From: Candidatus Blastococcus massiliensis AP3
Lineage (GTDB): Bacteria; Actinomycetota; Actinomycetes; Mycobacteriales; Geodermatophilaceae
Direction: 5' to 3'
Length of the DNA: 64,000 nt
Assembly (NCBI RefSeq): GCF_000582785.1
Contig: NZ_HG931173.1
Span: forward strand, 269,150-333,149
Below the pieces are notes generated by a model, which did not search any database, was not told the DNA's origin, and saw nothing but the letters and a program-made list of their open reading frames with translations. Below are positions 34,811 through 43,590 of the stretch, one piece after another. Every line of letters begins with the position of its first letter. Position 1 is the stretch's first letter. The position numbers and the translations under genes are program-made.

Positions 34811-36355
34811 GTGACCAGCACGCTCGAGACAGAACCCGCCCCCGCGCGGGCCGCAGCCGGAGGCGTCCGCGAGGTGCGCGTCGCCGTGATCGGCTCCGGG
34901 TTCGCCGGCCTGTGCATGGGCATCGCGCTCAAGCGGCGCGGCGAGAACGACTTCGTCCTCCTGGAGCGGGCACAGGACGTCGGCGGCACCTGGCGGGACA
35001 ACACCTATCCCGGTGCCGCGTGCGACGTGCAGTCCAACCTCTACTCGTTCTCCTTCGCGCTGAACCCCGGCTGGGGCCGCTCCTACTCGGAGCAGCCGGA
35101 GATCCAGGCCTACCTGCAGCGGGTCGCGGACCGGTTCGACGTCCGCCGGCACTGCGTCTTCGGCGCCGAGGTCACCGCCGCGCGGTGGGATGACGACGCC
35201 CGGCGCTGGCTGGTCTCCACCGCGGCCGGCGAGTTCCGGGCCCAGGTCCTGGTGTCGGCCGCGGGCGCGCTCGCCGATCCGACGTATCCGGCCATCCCGG
35301 GTCTGGACACCTTCGCCGGCACGGTCATGCACTCGGCCCGGTGGGACTCCTCGCACGACCTCGCCGGCGAGAAGGTCGCGGTCATCGGCACCGGCGCCTC
35401 CGCCATCCAGGTCGTGCCGGCCATCCAGCCGATCGTGGAGAGCATCGCCGTCTACCAGCGCACGCCGGCGTGGGTCGTGCCGCGCACCGACCATCCGGTG
35501 AAGCCGTTGATGCAGCGGCTCTACCGGTCGATCCCCGGCCTCCAGAAGGCCATCCGCGGCCTGCTCTACCTCTTCCGCGAGTTCCTGGTCATCGGCATGG
35601 CGAAGAACCGGCGCTTCCTCAAGCCGGTCGGGAAGCTGGCCAAGGCCCACCTGGAGCGCCAGGTCCGGGACCCGAAGCTCCGCAAGGCCCTGACGCCGGA
35701 CTACACCATCGGCTGCAAGCGCATCCTGATCAGCAACGACTACTTCCCGGCCGTGGCGGCACCCAACGCCGAGCTGGTCACCGCCGGCATAGCCGAGGTG
35801 CGGCCGCACTCGATCGTCAGCAGGGACGGCGTCGAGCGGCCCACCGACACCATCGTGCTGGCCACCGGCTTCCACGTGACCGACCTGCCGATCGCCGAGA
35901 AGATCCGCGGCCGCGACGGCCGCAGCCTCGCCGAGGTGTGGGAGGACGGCATGGTCAGCAACCGCAGCGCCACCGTCGCCGGCTTCCCCAACCTGTTCCT
36001 GCTGGTCGGGCCGAACGTCGGCGTCGGCCACACGTCGATGGTCTACATGATCGAGTCGCAGGTGAACTACGTCGACGACGCCCTGCAGACGATGGACGCC
36101 GAGGCCCTGGAGGTCCTGGAGACCACCCGCGAGGCGCAGGAGGCCTACCGCGCGCTGATCGCGGAGAAGTCCCAGGGCACCGTCTGGCTGGGCGGTGGCT
36201 GCGCCAGCTGGTACCTGGACAAGCACGGCCACAACACCACGCTGTGGCCGGACTTCACCTTCCGGTTCCGCAAGCTGACCAGGAAGCTCGACCGGGAGAA
36301 CTACGTGGGCATCCCGGCCGGCGCGCCGGCGAGCACCCCGGAGGTGGCGGCATGA
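34811..36355 (+). CDS. Flavin-containing monooxygenase, Baeyer-Villiger type
   Basis: 514 residues. An N-terminal FAD Rossmann motif (VAVIGSGFAGLCMGIALKRRG), a second NADPH motif (KVAVIGTGASAIQVVPAI), and between them FAGTVMHSARWD, which fits the Baeyer-Villiger signature FxGxxxHxxxW. BVMOs insert oxygen next to a ketone to make an ester or lactone. GTG 34811 has GGAG just upstream. The next gene is an alpha/beta hydrolase overlapping by 4 bp, which could cleave the product. EthA-like and MymA-like proteins are relatives, and the substrate is unknown. Confidence 0.9.
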   Translation: MTSTLETEPAPARAAAGGVREVRVAVIGSGFAGLCMGIALKRRGENDFVLLERAQDVGGTWRDNTYPGAACDVQSNLYSFSFALNPGWGRSYSEQPEIQAYLQRVADRFDVRRHCVFGAEVTAARWDDDARRWLVSTAAGEFRAQVLVSAAGALADPTYPAIPGLDTFAGTVMHSARWDSSHDLAGEKVAVIGTGASAIQVVPAIQPIVESIAVYQRTPAWVVPRTDHPVKPLMQRLYRSIPGLQKAIRGLLYLFREFLVIGMAKNRRFLKPVGKLAKAHLERQVRDPKLRKALTPDYTIGCKRILISNDYFPAVAAPNAELVTAGIAEVRPHSIVSRDGVERPTDTIVLATGFHVTDLPIAEKIRGRDGRSLAEVWEDGMVSNRSATVAGFPNLFLLVGPNVGVGHTSMVYMIESQVNYVDDALQTMDAEALEVLETTREAQEAYRALIAEKSQGTVWLGGGCASWYLDKHGHNTTLWPDFTFRFRKLTRKLDRENYVGIPAGAPASTPEVAA

Positions 36356-37296
36356 GCACCGTCCTCAGGCGGGTCGCGGCGGTCCGGACGCCGGACGACG
36401 CGTTGATCCACGCCGTCGTCGACGGGTCCGACGACGCGCCCGTGACCCTCGTCCTCGCCCACGGCTGGACGCTGGCCCAGGCCTCCTGGGACGACGTCGC
36501 CGAGCTGCTCACCCCGCGCGTGGAGGCCGGCGAGCTCCGGCTCATCCGCTACGACCAGCGCGGGCACGGCCGCTCGACGTGGGGGCGGTACGCCGACGAC
36601 GTCGCGGACCTCTCCATCGACCAGCTCGGCGCCGACCTCGGCACCCTGCTGGACCAGCTCGCCCCGAGCGGTCCCGTCGTCCTCGGCGGGCACTCGATGG
36701 GCGGCATGACGATCATGTGCCTGGCCGCGGCCCGGCCGGAGCTGTTCGGCGATCGCGTGCGCGGGGTTGCCCTGGTGGCGACGTCGGCCGGCGACCTCGC
36801 CCCCGCCGGCGAGAAGCTGGTCGAGCGGCTGCAGCTGAAGCTCGCCCCCGGCATGATCACCGCGGCGATCGGCGGCGCCCGTGCCATCGAGCGGCTCCGC
36901 CAGCTGCTCCCGCCGTCGCACCCCCGGCACCGCAAGCTGGTCCGCGAGCTGCTCTACGGCGCCGACGCGACCGACGAGATGGTCGTCGCGGGAGCGGAGA
37001 TCATGCACGCCTCCACGGTGCGGGCCTTCGCGGCGTTCTACCCGGCCCTCGGCGAGCACGACAAGCGCGAGGAGCTCAAGGCGCTCGCCGACGTGCCGGT
37101 CGAGATCCTGGTCGGTGACAGCGACAAGCTGACCCCGCTGCGGCACAGCCGGTCGATGGCCGAGGCCCTGCCCCACGCCGAGCTGCACGTGGCCGAGCGG
37201 ACCGGGCACATGCTGATGCAGGAGCGCCCACAGCTGGCGGCCGACGCGATCGGACGCCTCCTGGCCGCCGCGACCGCCGAGCGGGCGGCCGCGTGA
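36352..37296 (+). CDS. Alpha/beta hydrolase
   Basis: A 314-residue alpha/beta hydrolase. LAHGWTLAQASWDD holds the oxyanion region, GGHSMGGMT the nucleophile elbow with Ser, VGDSDKLTP the likely acid, and ERTGHMLMQE the His. The ATG at 36352 overlaps the BVMO stop (ATGA). The position suggests hydrolysis of the ester or lactone made by the monooxygenase. The TetR gene follows after 10 bp, so regulator and enzymes are one transcript. Confidence 0.9.
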   Translation: MSTVLRRVAAVRTPDDALIHAVVDGSDDAPVTLVLAHGWTLAQASWDDVAELLTPRVEAGELRLIRYDQRGHGRSTWGRYADDVADLSIDQLGADLGTLLDQLAPSGPVVLGGHSMGGMTIMCLAAARPELFGDRVRGVALVATSAGDLAPAGEKLVERLQLKLAPGMITAAIGGARAIERLRQLLPPSHPRHRKLVRELLYGADATDEMVVAGAEIMHASTVRAFAAFYPALGEHDKREELKALADVPVEILVGDSDKLTPLRHSRSMAEALPHAELHVAERTGHMLMQERPQLAADAIGRLLAAATAERAAA

Positions 37297-37306
37297 CCGC
37301 ACGTCC

Positions 37307-37894
37307 ATGACGGCGTCCTCGCGGCCCGAGCACCCCCGGCTGCGCCGCACGGCCGGCGACCGGCGGGCCCAGCTGGTGCAGATCGGCCTGGAGCTCCTGC
37401 CCACCACGCCGGTGCAGGAGCTGACCATCGACGAGGTGGCCCGGCAGGCCGGGATCAGCCGGAGCCTGCTGTTCCACTACTTCGCGAACAAGCGCGAGTA
37501 CTACACCGCCGTCACCCGCGCCGCCGCGGACCTGATGTGGGAGCACCTCATGCCCTCCCCCGGCACCCCGCCGGAGGAGCAGGTCGAGGGGATGCTCGAC
37601 CGCTACGTGGGCTGGGTGGAGACCTTCCGGGAGACGCACCTCGCCTTCGTCCGCGGCGCAGCCGGCGGCGACCCGTGGGTGGCCGAGGTCTACCAGGAGA
37701 CGCGCGACCGGCTGGTCGAGGTCGCGCTGACCACCCTGGGTCTGCCCGACGACGCCCTGCGCCGCCAGCTGGTGCTCGCCTGGCTCGCCTTCGCCGAGGA
37801 GCTGGTGGGTCAGTGGGCGGCCGAGCCCACGATGACCCGGCCGGAGCTGCTGGCCCTGCTGCGCGACGTGCTGGCCCGCCTCACGACCCGATGA
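37307..37894 (+). CDS. TetR/AcrR family transcriptional regulator
   Basis: 195 residues. The N-terminal HTH (LTIDEVARQAGISRSLLFHYFANKREYYTAV) is typical of TetR repressors, followed by an all-helical ligand domain. It is encoded downstream of the BVMO and hydrolase. By position it should bind the paired palindromes at 34726-34774 and release them on binding a ketone, ester or fatty ligand; this is inference. It overlaps the next gene by 4 bp. Confidence 0.92.
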   Translation: MTASSRPEHPRLRRTAGDRRAQLVQIGLELLPTTPVQELTIDEVARQAGISRSLLFHYFANKREYYTAVTRAAADLMWEHLMPSPGTPPEEQVEGMLDRYVGWVETFRETHLAFVRGAAGGDPWVAEVYQETRDRLVEVALTTLGLPDDALRRQLVLAWLAFAEELVGQWAAEPTMTRPELLALLRDVLARLTTR

Positions 37895-38544
37895 GTTCCG
37901 GCGCCGGCGCCGGTCCACCTGCTGTGACCGGGACCAGGGACGACGGAGACACGAGCGACCTCCAGGCGTGGGTGGCGCGGACCTACGAGGGCCTCGCCGA
38001 TCTGCTGGGGTCCGCGCCCGCAGGCACCTGGGACGCCGCCTCGCTGTGCGCGGGGTGGCAGGTACGCCATGTGGTGGCGCACGTGACGATGCCGGTGCGG
38101 ATGACGCCCGCGACGTTCGGGGCGGAGATGGCCGCTGCGGGAGGCGACTTCGACCGGCTCTCCGACACGGTGGCCGCCCGCGACGCGTCGTTGCCGACCG
38201 ACGAGCTCGTGGCCCAGCTGCGCTCGCCGCAGCTGCACGCGTGGCAGCCGCCCGGCGGTGGCGCGGCCGGCGCCCTGAGCCACGCCGTCATCCACTCGCT
38301 GGACGTGACCGTGCCGCTCGGCGCACCGGCCGTCGCACCCGCCGAGGCCCTGACCGCCGTCCTCGACCAGCTCGCCGCCGCGGAGGGCGGGTTCTTCGGG
38401 ATCGACCTGACCGACGTCCGCCTCGAGGCCGACGACACCGGCTGGAGCCGAGGGAACGGCACGACCGTGCGCGCGGACAGCGGGGCGCTGGTCGCTCTCC
38501 TGAGCGGCCGCACGCTCCCCGACGGCCGCGCCTTGCCCCGTTGA
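37891..38544 (+). CDS. Maleylpyruvate isomerase/DinB-like (mycothiol-dependent) family protein
   Basis: A 217-residue protein of the MDMPI N-terminal fold. WDAASLCAGWQVRHVVAHVTMPVRM carries the first His ligand, and ALSHAVIHSLDVTVPLG supplies further His/Asp residues for a metal site. Relatives use mycothiol as cofactor in detoxification or aromatic catabolism. The ATG at 37891 overlaps the TetR stop; a GTG at 37924, nearer the conserved start, is an alternative. It is the last gene of the BVMO transcript. Confidence 0.85.
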   Translation: MSSGAGAGPPAVTGTRDDGDTSDLQAWVARTYEGLADLLGSAPAGTWDAASLCAGWQVRHVVAHVTMPVRMTPATFGAEMAAAGGDFDRLSDTVAARDASLPTDELVAQLRSPQLHAWQPPGGGAAGALSHAVIHSLDVTVPLGAPAVAPAEALTAVLDQLAAAEGGFFGIDLTDVRLEADDTGWSRGNGTTVRADSGALVALLSGRTLPDGRALPR

Positions 38545-38598
38545 GGCCCCCTCCAGGGCACCGCCCCGAGCCTGCGAGGGGTGGGGAGGAGGGGGTCC
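38545..38598. terminator. Hairpin between convergent genes
   Basis: GGCCCCCTCC (38545-38554) can pair with GGAGGGGGTCC (38588-38598), with one bulge. It sits between the convergent isomerase and acyltransferase genes. Confidence 0.4.
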
Positions 38599-38602
38599 TT
38601 CT

Positions 38603-39358
38603 TCAGCCGGCGAGCGAGGTGGGCGCGCGGTCGGCGGCCTCGTGCGCCGGTGGCTGGAGGGTGGCGACGGCGTCGACGGCGCTGGAGCCCGCCGTCATCG
38701 ACTTCTTCACCGTCGCGCCGTAGACGTCGACGTACTCCTGCCCCGACAGGGTCATGATCTCGTACATGATCTCGTCGGTGATCGACCGCTCCACGAACCG
38801 GTCACCTGCCAGGCCCTCGTAGCGGGTGAAGTCCAGCGGCTCGCCGAAGCGCACCTTGACGCGCATCAGCTTCTTGCCGAAGGGCAGCTTCACGGTCGAG
38901 TAGCACATCGCCACCGGGACGACCGGCACCCCGGTCTCCAGCGCCATGCGGGCGACCCCGATCTTCCCGCGGAAGAGCCGGCCGTCAGGGGAGCGCGTGC
39001 CCTCCGGGTAGATGCCCAGGAGCTTGCCCGAGCGCAGGATGCGCAGCCCGGTCTGGATCGCGTCCTCGGCCGCCGAGGCGCTGGTGCGGTCGATGGGCAC
39101 CTGGCCGGCGCCGGAGAAGAACCCCCGCTGCAGGAACCCCTTGACGCCCGTGCCGGTGAAGTACTCGGACTTCGCGAGGAAGGTGACGCGGCGCCGGATC
39201 ACCAGCGGCATGAAGATCCAGTCCGCCGCGGACAGGTGGTTGCTCGCCAGGATGGCGGCACCGGTGGCCGGCACGTTCTCGGTGCCCTCGGCGCGCGGGC
39301 GGTTGACGAGCCGCACCACGGGACCGATGGCGACGAACTTGAGGAACCAGTAGAACAA
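38603..39358 (-). CDS. 1-acyl-sn-glycerol-3-phosphate acyltransferase (Rv2182c-like)
   Basis: 251 residues of the PlsC family. Motif I NHLSAAD (the usual HxxxxD is HLSAAD), motif II around GQVPIDRTSA, motif III YPEGTRSPDG, and motif IV VPVVPVAM. It makes phosphatidate from lysophosphatidate. The best start is TTG 39358, which has GGAGG 4 bp upstream and gives MFYWFLKF, like the N-terminus of M. tuberculosis Rv2182c. Longer starts read non-conserved sequence. Confidence 0.9.
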   Translation of the reverse strand: MFYWFLKFVAIGPVVRLVNRPRAEGTENVPATGAAILASNHLSAADWIFMPLVIRRRVTFLAKSEYFTGTGVKGFLQRGFFSGAGQVPIDRTSASAAEDAIQTGLRILRSGKLLGIYPEGTRSPDGRLFRGKIGVARMALETGVPVVPVAMCYSTVKLPFGKKLMRVKVRFGEPLDFTRYEGLAGDRFVERSITDEIMYEIMTLSGQEYVDVYGATVKKSMTAGSSAVDAVATLQPPAHEAADRAPTSLAG

Positions 39359-39479
39359 CTCGCCTCCTTCGCGGACTGCCAGACTAGGGAGCAGGGGGCC
39401 TGTAGGACAATCGGCCGTCCACGTGCGGGGGATCACTCGCACGTCCGAGGCCCCGCCGCCGCACCGCCAGGAGACGCCC

Positions 39480-40289
39480 GTGCCCGGATCGACCGCGCCC
39501 ACACCCGAGGTGATGCCCGGCGCCGAGCCCTTCGCCTTCGACGGACGGGGCGAGACCGGGCGCACCGGCGTGCTGCTCGTCCACGGCTTCACCGGCACCC
39601 CGATGAGCATGCGGCCGTGGGGCGAGCACCTGGCCGCCGAGGGATTCACCGTCCGCTGCCCGCTCCTGCCCGGCCACGGCACCCGCTGGGAGGACTGCAA
39701 CACCAGCACCCACGGGCAGTGGACGGCGGCGGTCGAGGCGGCGTTCGACGAGCTGTCGGCCACCTGCGACCGCGTGTTCGTCGCCGGGCTGTCGATGGGC
39801 GGCACGCTGGCCACCCGGCTGGCCGAGGTCCGGCCGGGTGACGTCGCGGGCCTGCTGCTGGTCAACCCGGCCCTGTTCACCCGGCGGCTGGACGCCAAGC
39901 TGCTGCCGCTGATCGCGCGGCTCACCCCGAGCTGGGCGCCGATCGCCAGCGACATCAAGAAGCCCGGCGTCACCGAGCTGGCCTATCCCAAGCTGCCGAC
40001 CCGGGCGATGATGCAGCTGCGCCGGTTGTGGGCCCTCACCCGCGCGGACCTGCAGCGGGTGACCGCCCCGGTCATCGTGTTCCACAGCATCGAGGACCAC
40101 GTGGTGGAGCCCGTCAACAGCGAGGTGCTCCTCGCGTCGGTCGCCAGCGCCGACACCACCGAGATCGTCCTGGGCGACAGCTACCACGTCGCCACGCTGG
40201 ACAACGACGCCCCGCTAATCCACGAGCGTTCCGTGGCGTGGATCCGGGAGCGCACGCCCGCGGCGGCATCGGGGACGACGGCGCCGTGA
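39480..40289 (+). CDS. Alpha/beta hydrolase, carboxylesterase/monoacylglycerol-lipase type
   Basis: 269 residues. LLVHGFTGTPMSMRPWGEHLA is the oxyanion region, FVAGLSMGGTLA the nucleophile elbow, VFHSIEDHVV the acid and DSYHVATLDND the His. This is the pattern of Est30-like carboxylesterases and bacterial monoacylglycerol lipases. GTG 39480 has AGGAG 7 bp upstream. It overlaps the next gene by 4 bp. It lies beside the acyltransferase, so a lipid ester substrate is likely. Confidence 0.88.
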   Translation: MPGSTAPTPEVMPGAEPFAFDGRGETGRTGVLLVHGFTGTPMSMRPWGEHLAAEGFTVRCPLLPGHGTRWEDCNTSTHGQWTAAVEAAFDELSATCDRVFVAGLSMGGTLATRLAEVRPGDVAGLLLVNPALFTRRLDAKLLPLIARLTPSWAPIASDIKKPGVTELAYPKLPTRAMMQLRRLWALTRADLQRVTAPVIVFHSIEDHVVEPVNSEVLLASVASADTTEIVLGDSYHVATLDNDAPLIHERSVAWIRERTPAAASGTTAP

Positions 40290-40984
40290 CGGGCAGCCGG
40301 GGACGGCGGGACAACGGCCTGGACGCCACGTCCTGGAGCCCGTTGCGCGACGTCGACCCGCGCGTGGGCGAGCACCTGCTCGACGTCCTGGAGGCCGCCG
40401 GGATCGCCGCCTACCTGACGCCATCGGCCGACATCGGGCCCTACACGCGCGAGCTGTCCCTCCCCAGCCCGCCGTCGGACCGGCTCTTCGTCGACCGCAG
40501 CCGGCAGTCCGAGGCGCGGGCGCTCGTGGAGCGCCACGGCGACGACCACCCGGCCGACGAGCACCCGGCCGACGAGCACCCGGCCGACGAGCCGGCCCCG
40601 GTGCGCTCGGACCTCGACGAGGACGCCGAGTGGTCGCGGATCGTCGCCGCCTACCAGGCCGAGCACGGCTCCGCTCCCGTGGACGAGCAGCCGTCCGACG
40701 CCCCTCCGCCGGCGCCCCACGAGGTGTCGGTGCTCGACCTGCCCGACGAGCACTACGAGCCGCCCGCCCCTCCCCCGGTCCCTCTCCCGTCGCCCGCCTC
40801 GCTCTACGCGGTGCTGCTGATCGTGGCCGGGCTGGTGCTGGTGGGTGCACCCGGGGTCCTGGGGCTCTCCGCGGACCTGGGGTTGATGCTCGGGGTGGCG
40901 GCGATCGCGGGTGGGGCGGCGATGCTGGTCTCCCGGATGCGGGACGCCTCGGACCACGACGGGGACGACGGCGCGGTGGTGTGA
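40286..40984 (+). CDS. Acidic membrane protein with a short tandem repeat
   Basis: A 232-residue protein. The N-terminal domain (VGEHLLDVLEAAGIAAYLTPS, then DRLFVDRSRQSEARALVERH) resembles the small DUF2007-like fold. A disordered acidic region follows, including HPADE three times in a row, then Pro-rich sequence. The C-terminus has two membrane helices (LYAVLLIVAGLVLVGAPGVLGL and LGLMLGVAAIAGGAAMLV). Function unknown. The GTG at 40286 overlaps the hydrolase stop. It converges with the glucokinase gene. Confidence 0.75.
   Translation: MTGSRGRRDNGLDATSWSPLRDVDPRVGEHLLDVLEAAGIAAYLTPSADIGPYTRELSLPSPPSDRLFVDRSRQSEARALVERHGDDHPADEHPADEHPADEPAPVRSDLDEDAEWSRIVAAYQAEHGSAPVDEQPSDAPPPAPHEVSVLDLPDEHYEPPAPPPVPLPSPASLYAVLLIVAGLVLVGAPGVLGLSADLGLMLGVAAIAGGAAMLVSRMRDASDHDGDDGAVV
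40547..40591 (+). repeat. Three copies of a 15-bp in-frame tandem repeat
   Basis: CACCCGGCCGACGAG occurs three times back to back and encodes HPADE repeats in the acidic linker. Copy number could change by slippage without breaking the frame. Confidence 0.85.
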
Positions 40985-40990
40985 GGGGTG

Positions 40991-41033
40991 TCGTCGCGAG
41001 TGGGGCCCGGAGGGCTCCGCGCAGCGGCGACGA
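40991..41033. terminator. Hairpin between convergent genes
   Basis: TCGTCGC (40991-40997) pairs with GCGACGA (41027-41033), with further GC pairing inside. It lies between two convergent stop codons. Confidence 0.45.
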
Positions 41034-41039
41034 AGGGGC

Positions 41040-42062
41040 TCAACGCAACGGGGGGACGGCTCCTGGCCGCGGTGTCGCCCGGAGGGCGACGATGTCATGA
41101 CGGACGAGATCGGCCGCGCCGACCATGCCCGCCTGAGCACCCAGTTCGGCGGCGACGATCCGCGGGCCGGGACGGAAACCGCGCCCGGGCAGCGCGCGCT
41201 CGAGCCGGTCGCGCGCCGGGCCGAGGACCATCTCGCCGAGCACGCTGACGCCTCCCCCGATGACGACGACCTCGGGGTCGAGCACGGCGGCGAGGTCGGC
41301 GATCCCCTGCCCCAGCCACACCCCGACGTCGGTGACCAGCTCCAGGGCCAGCGGGTCGCCGTCGTACGCGGCACGCGCGACGTCCTCACCGGTGAGCCGC
41401 GACGCATCGCCGTCCACCCGCTCCAGCAGCAGCCCTGCGGCAGCCGGCGACGTGGCGGCGACCTCGCGGGCGGTCTGCCCCAGGGCCGTCCCGCTGGCGT
41501 ACTGCTCCCAGCAGCCGCGGTTCCCGCAGGCGCACAGGCGGCCGTCGGGGACCACGCGCATGTGGCCCCACTCCCCCGCCACCCCGTGCGCCCCGCGCCG
41601 GAGCCGGCCGTCCATGACGATGCCACCCCCGATGCCGGTGCCCAGGGTGATCATCAGGGCCAGGTCCGCGCCCCGGGCGGCGCCGTAGCGGTACTCGGCC
41701 CACGCGGCGGCGTCGGCGTCGTTGCCGACCCAGAGCGGCCGCTGCATGCGGGCGGAGAGGTCCTTGCGCAGCGACGAGTGCCGCCAGGCCAGGTGCGGGC
41801 TGAACAGCACCGTGTCACCTGTGCGGTCGAACCAGCCGGCCGCGCCGATCCCGGCGCCCACCAGCTCGCCGGGGTGACCGGCGGCCAGCTCCTCGGCGAC
41901 GGCGACGATCGCGTCCTCGGTGTCGGCGACCGACGCCCCGGGTGTCGCCCGCCGCGCGGTGGCCAGCACCGTGCCGTCGGGCGCCACCACTCCCCCGGCG
42001 ACCTTGGTGCCACCGATGTCGATGCCCAGGGCCGCGAGGGCACCGGGCTCCGGAGCGCTCAC
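41040..42062 (-). CDS. ROK family glucokinase
   Basis: 340 residues of the ROK (repressor, ORF, kinase) family without a DNA-binding domain, so an enzyme rather than a regulator. LGIDIGGTKVAGGVV is the ATP site, VGNDADAAAWAEYRYG holds the catalytic Asp, LGTGIGGGIV follows, and the zinc motif is CACGNRGCWEQYASG. It phosphorylates glucose or a close sugar. The GTG at 42062 overlaps the upstream gene's stop by 4 bp (GTGA). It is the last gene of a four-gene minus-strand operon. Confidence 0.9.
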   Translation of the reverse strand: MSAPEPGALAALGIDIGGTKVAGGVVAPDGTVLATARRATPGASVADTEDAIVAVAEELAAGHPGELVGAGIGAAGWFDRTGDTVLFSPHLAWRHSSLRKDLSARMQRPLWVGNDADAAAWAEYRYGAARGADLALMITLGTGIGGGIVMDGRLRRGAHGVAGEWGHMRVVPDGRLCACGNRGCWEQYASGTALGQTAREVAATSPAAAGLLLERVDGDASRLTGEDVARAAYDGDPLALELVTDVGVWLGQGIADLAAVLDPEVVVIGGGVSVLGEMVLGPARDRLERALPGRGFRPGPRIVAAELGAQAGMVGAADLVRHDIVALRATPRPGAVPPLR

Positions 42063-42439
42063 GCGATGTCGATCCGCTGCACCGGCCCCGGCTCGGGGCC
42101 GCCGTCCGGGGTCTCGGCGTCCTCGGGCGCGGCGTCCGCCGGCGGAGGGCCCGCCGGGTCCGGTTCGCCGGCGAGGTCGCGCAGCACGGTGGCCGTCGTG
42201 GCGAGCACATCGGCCAGCGCGGCGGTCACCTCCGGCCGCTCCCCGCGCAGCACCGCCGCGGCCTGGCAGACGGGGCACCAGCGACAGTCGGCCTCGTGGG
42301 TGTCCTGTCCCGGCGCCCCCGCGGGCCCGGCCGGAGGAGCGCCGGCCGAGCGGGTGTCGGTGGGAGCGGCCTCCACGGGCGGGCGCAGCGCGTCGAGCAG
42401 CTTGCGAGCGGAGTCCATCCAGTCGGCACCGGCGGTCAT
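42059..42439 (-). CDS. Conserved hypothetical protein with a CxxCxxC motif (Rv2186c position)
   Basis: 126 residues. CRWCPVCQ near residue 54 is a possible metal site; the rest is Ala/Pro-rich with a helix (VTAALADVLATTATVLRDL). M. tuberculosis Rv2186c, a small unknown protein, holds this position between fadD15 and the ArsA-like gene, so it may be the counterpart. ATG 42439 has GGAG 7 bp upstream and overlaps the ArsA-like stop by 4 bp. Confidence 0.75.
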   Translation of the reverse strand: MTAGADWMDSARKLLDALRPPVEAAPTDTRSAGAPPAGPAGAPGQDTHEADCRWCPVCQAAAVLRGERPEVTAALADVLATTATVLRDLAGEPDPAGPPPADAAPEDAETPDGGPEPGPVQRIDIA

Positions 42440-43584
42440 GGGCTTCTCCTCACCGCGGCCAGCAGATCGGCCGGCCAGTGCTGTGGATCGGGTCGGAAGG
42501 TGACCTCGAGGCGGGCGTCCGGACCACCGGAGTCGACCATGCGGCCTCCGGTCACCTCGCAGCGGCGCAGCAGGGGGTCCAGTCGCAGCGAGCGGCGGGC
42601 ACCGGCGGCGGTGACCACCAGGTCGTCCTCCCAGCGGGTCAGGTCGACCGCGCCGCGCTCGGCGAAGGGCAGCGGCACGGTCAGCAGCCACGCGTCCTCC
42701 GCTCGCGCCGTCGTGGGCGCGGCGAGCCCACCGGCGACGGGCAGGTCGACGCCGTCCAGCAGCGCGGCGAGCGCAGCGACGTCCTCGGGCGCGGTGGCCG
42801 ACTCCGGGATCCGGTGCACCGGCGCGAGCTCCGCGAGCCCGGCCAGCTCCGCTGTCTGCTCCTCGAGCCGCCGGCGCCACCACTCCCCCGGCCCTTCGTC
42901 CGGCAGCACGCGGGCCAGGACCGCCCCGACGCTCCGGCCGTGCACGCCCAGCTCCGTGGCCAGACCCCGCAGCACCGCCGACGTCCCCGCCCGGGGGACG
43001 GCGGCCAGGCACACCACGGTGCCGGCGCCGTCGGTCAGGCGGTCGGCGGCCAGCAGGTCCTCGATCCCGGGGAGGGCGGCCAGGGCGACGTCGACCGGAC
43101 CGCGCCGGGCGGCTCCCGAGCCCACCGCCGCCGCCCGGATCGCGCCCAGGGCCCGCACACCGGGTGGCAGCAGCCGGTCCAGCCACCAGCGGAGCGTGTC
43201 GGGGAGGGCGACGAGGGCAGCGGCCGCGGAGGGAGGACCCGCGTCCACGACGACGAGGTCGGCCCGGGCACCGGCGAGCTCGGCGAGCAGCGCCAGCTCG
43301 CTCGCGCCCGGGACCGGGGCGACCGAGGAGGACGGAGGCAGGGTGACCTGGGGCAGGGACGCGGCGGCCGGTGCGACGGCGGCGCTCCAGAACCGCTCGA
43401 CCTCCGGGCGCGCCTCCACGGTGCGCACCTCGAGACCGGCCACCCCGTCGAGACCCGGCACGGGCAGGGCCTGGCGGGTCAGCAGGAGGACCGACCGCCC
43501 GGTGCCGGCCGCGCGGACCGCTGCGGCGGCGGCCAGCGTCGAGGAACCGGCCCCGCCGGGACCGGCCAGGACGAGGGTGTGCAC
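42436..43584 (-). CDS. ArsA/GET3-like P-loop protein with a degenerate Walker A
   Basis: 382 residues with an ArsA-type layout. The N-terminal loop reads GPGGAGSST where the family has GKGGxGK(T/S), so both lysines are absent. Later VVVDAGPPSAAAALVALPDTLRWWLDRL resembles the DxxPTGHTLR region. The C-terminal half is rich in beta-strand (VDLTRWEDDLVVTAAGARRSL). The protein occupies the Rv2184c position. Without the lysines ATP hydrolysis is doubtful; actinobacteria often carry two paralogues, one degenerate, and the other may be elsewhere. The ATG at 43584 lies 6 bp after the SRPBCC stop. Confidence 0.85.
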   Translation of the reverse strand: MHTLVLAGPGGAGSSTLAAAAAVRAAGTGRSVLLLTRQALPVPGLDGVAGLEVRTVEARPEVERFWSAAVAPAAASLPQVTLPPSSSVAPVPGASELALLAELAGARADLVVVDAGPPSAAAALVALPDTLRWWLDRLLPPGVRALGAIRAAAVGSGAARRGPVDVALAALPGIEDLLAADRLTDGAGTVVCLAAVPRAGTSAVLRGLATELGVHGRSVGAVLARVLPDEGPGEWWRRRLEEQTAELAGLAELAPVHRIPESATAPEDVAALAALLDGVDLPVAGGLAAPTTARAEDAWLLTVPLPFAERGAVDLTRWEDDLVVTAAGARRSLRLDPLLRRCEVTGGRMVDSGGPDARLEVTFRPDPQHWPADLLAAVRRSP

Positions 43585-43590
43585 GCCCCG

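Noticed and set aside
40547-40591. Tandem 15-bp repeats as a CRISPR array
   Set aside because: No spacers, far too short, and in frame within a coding sequence.
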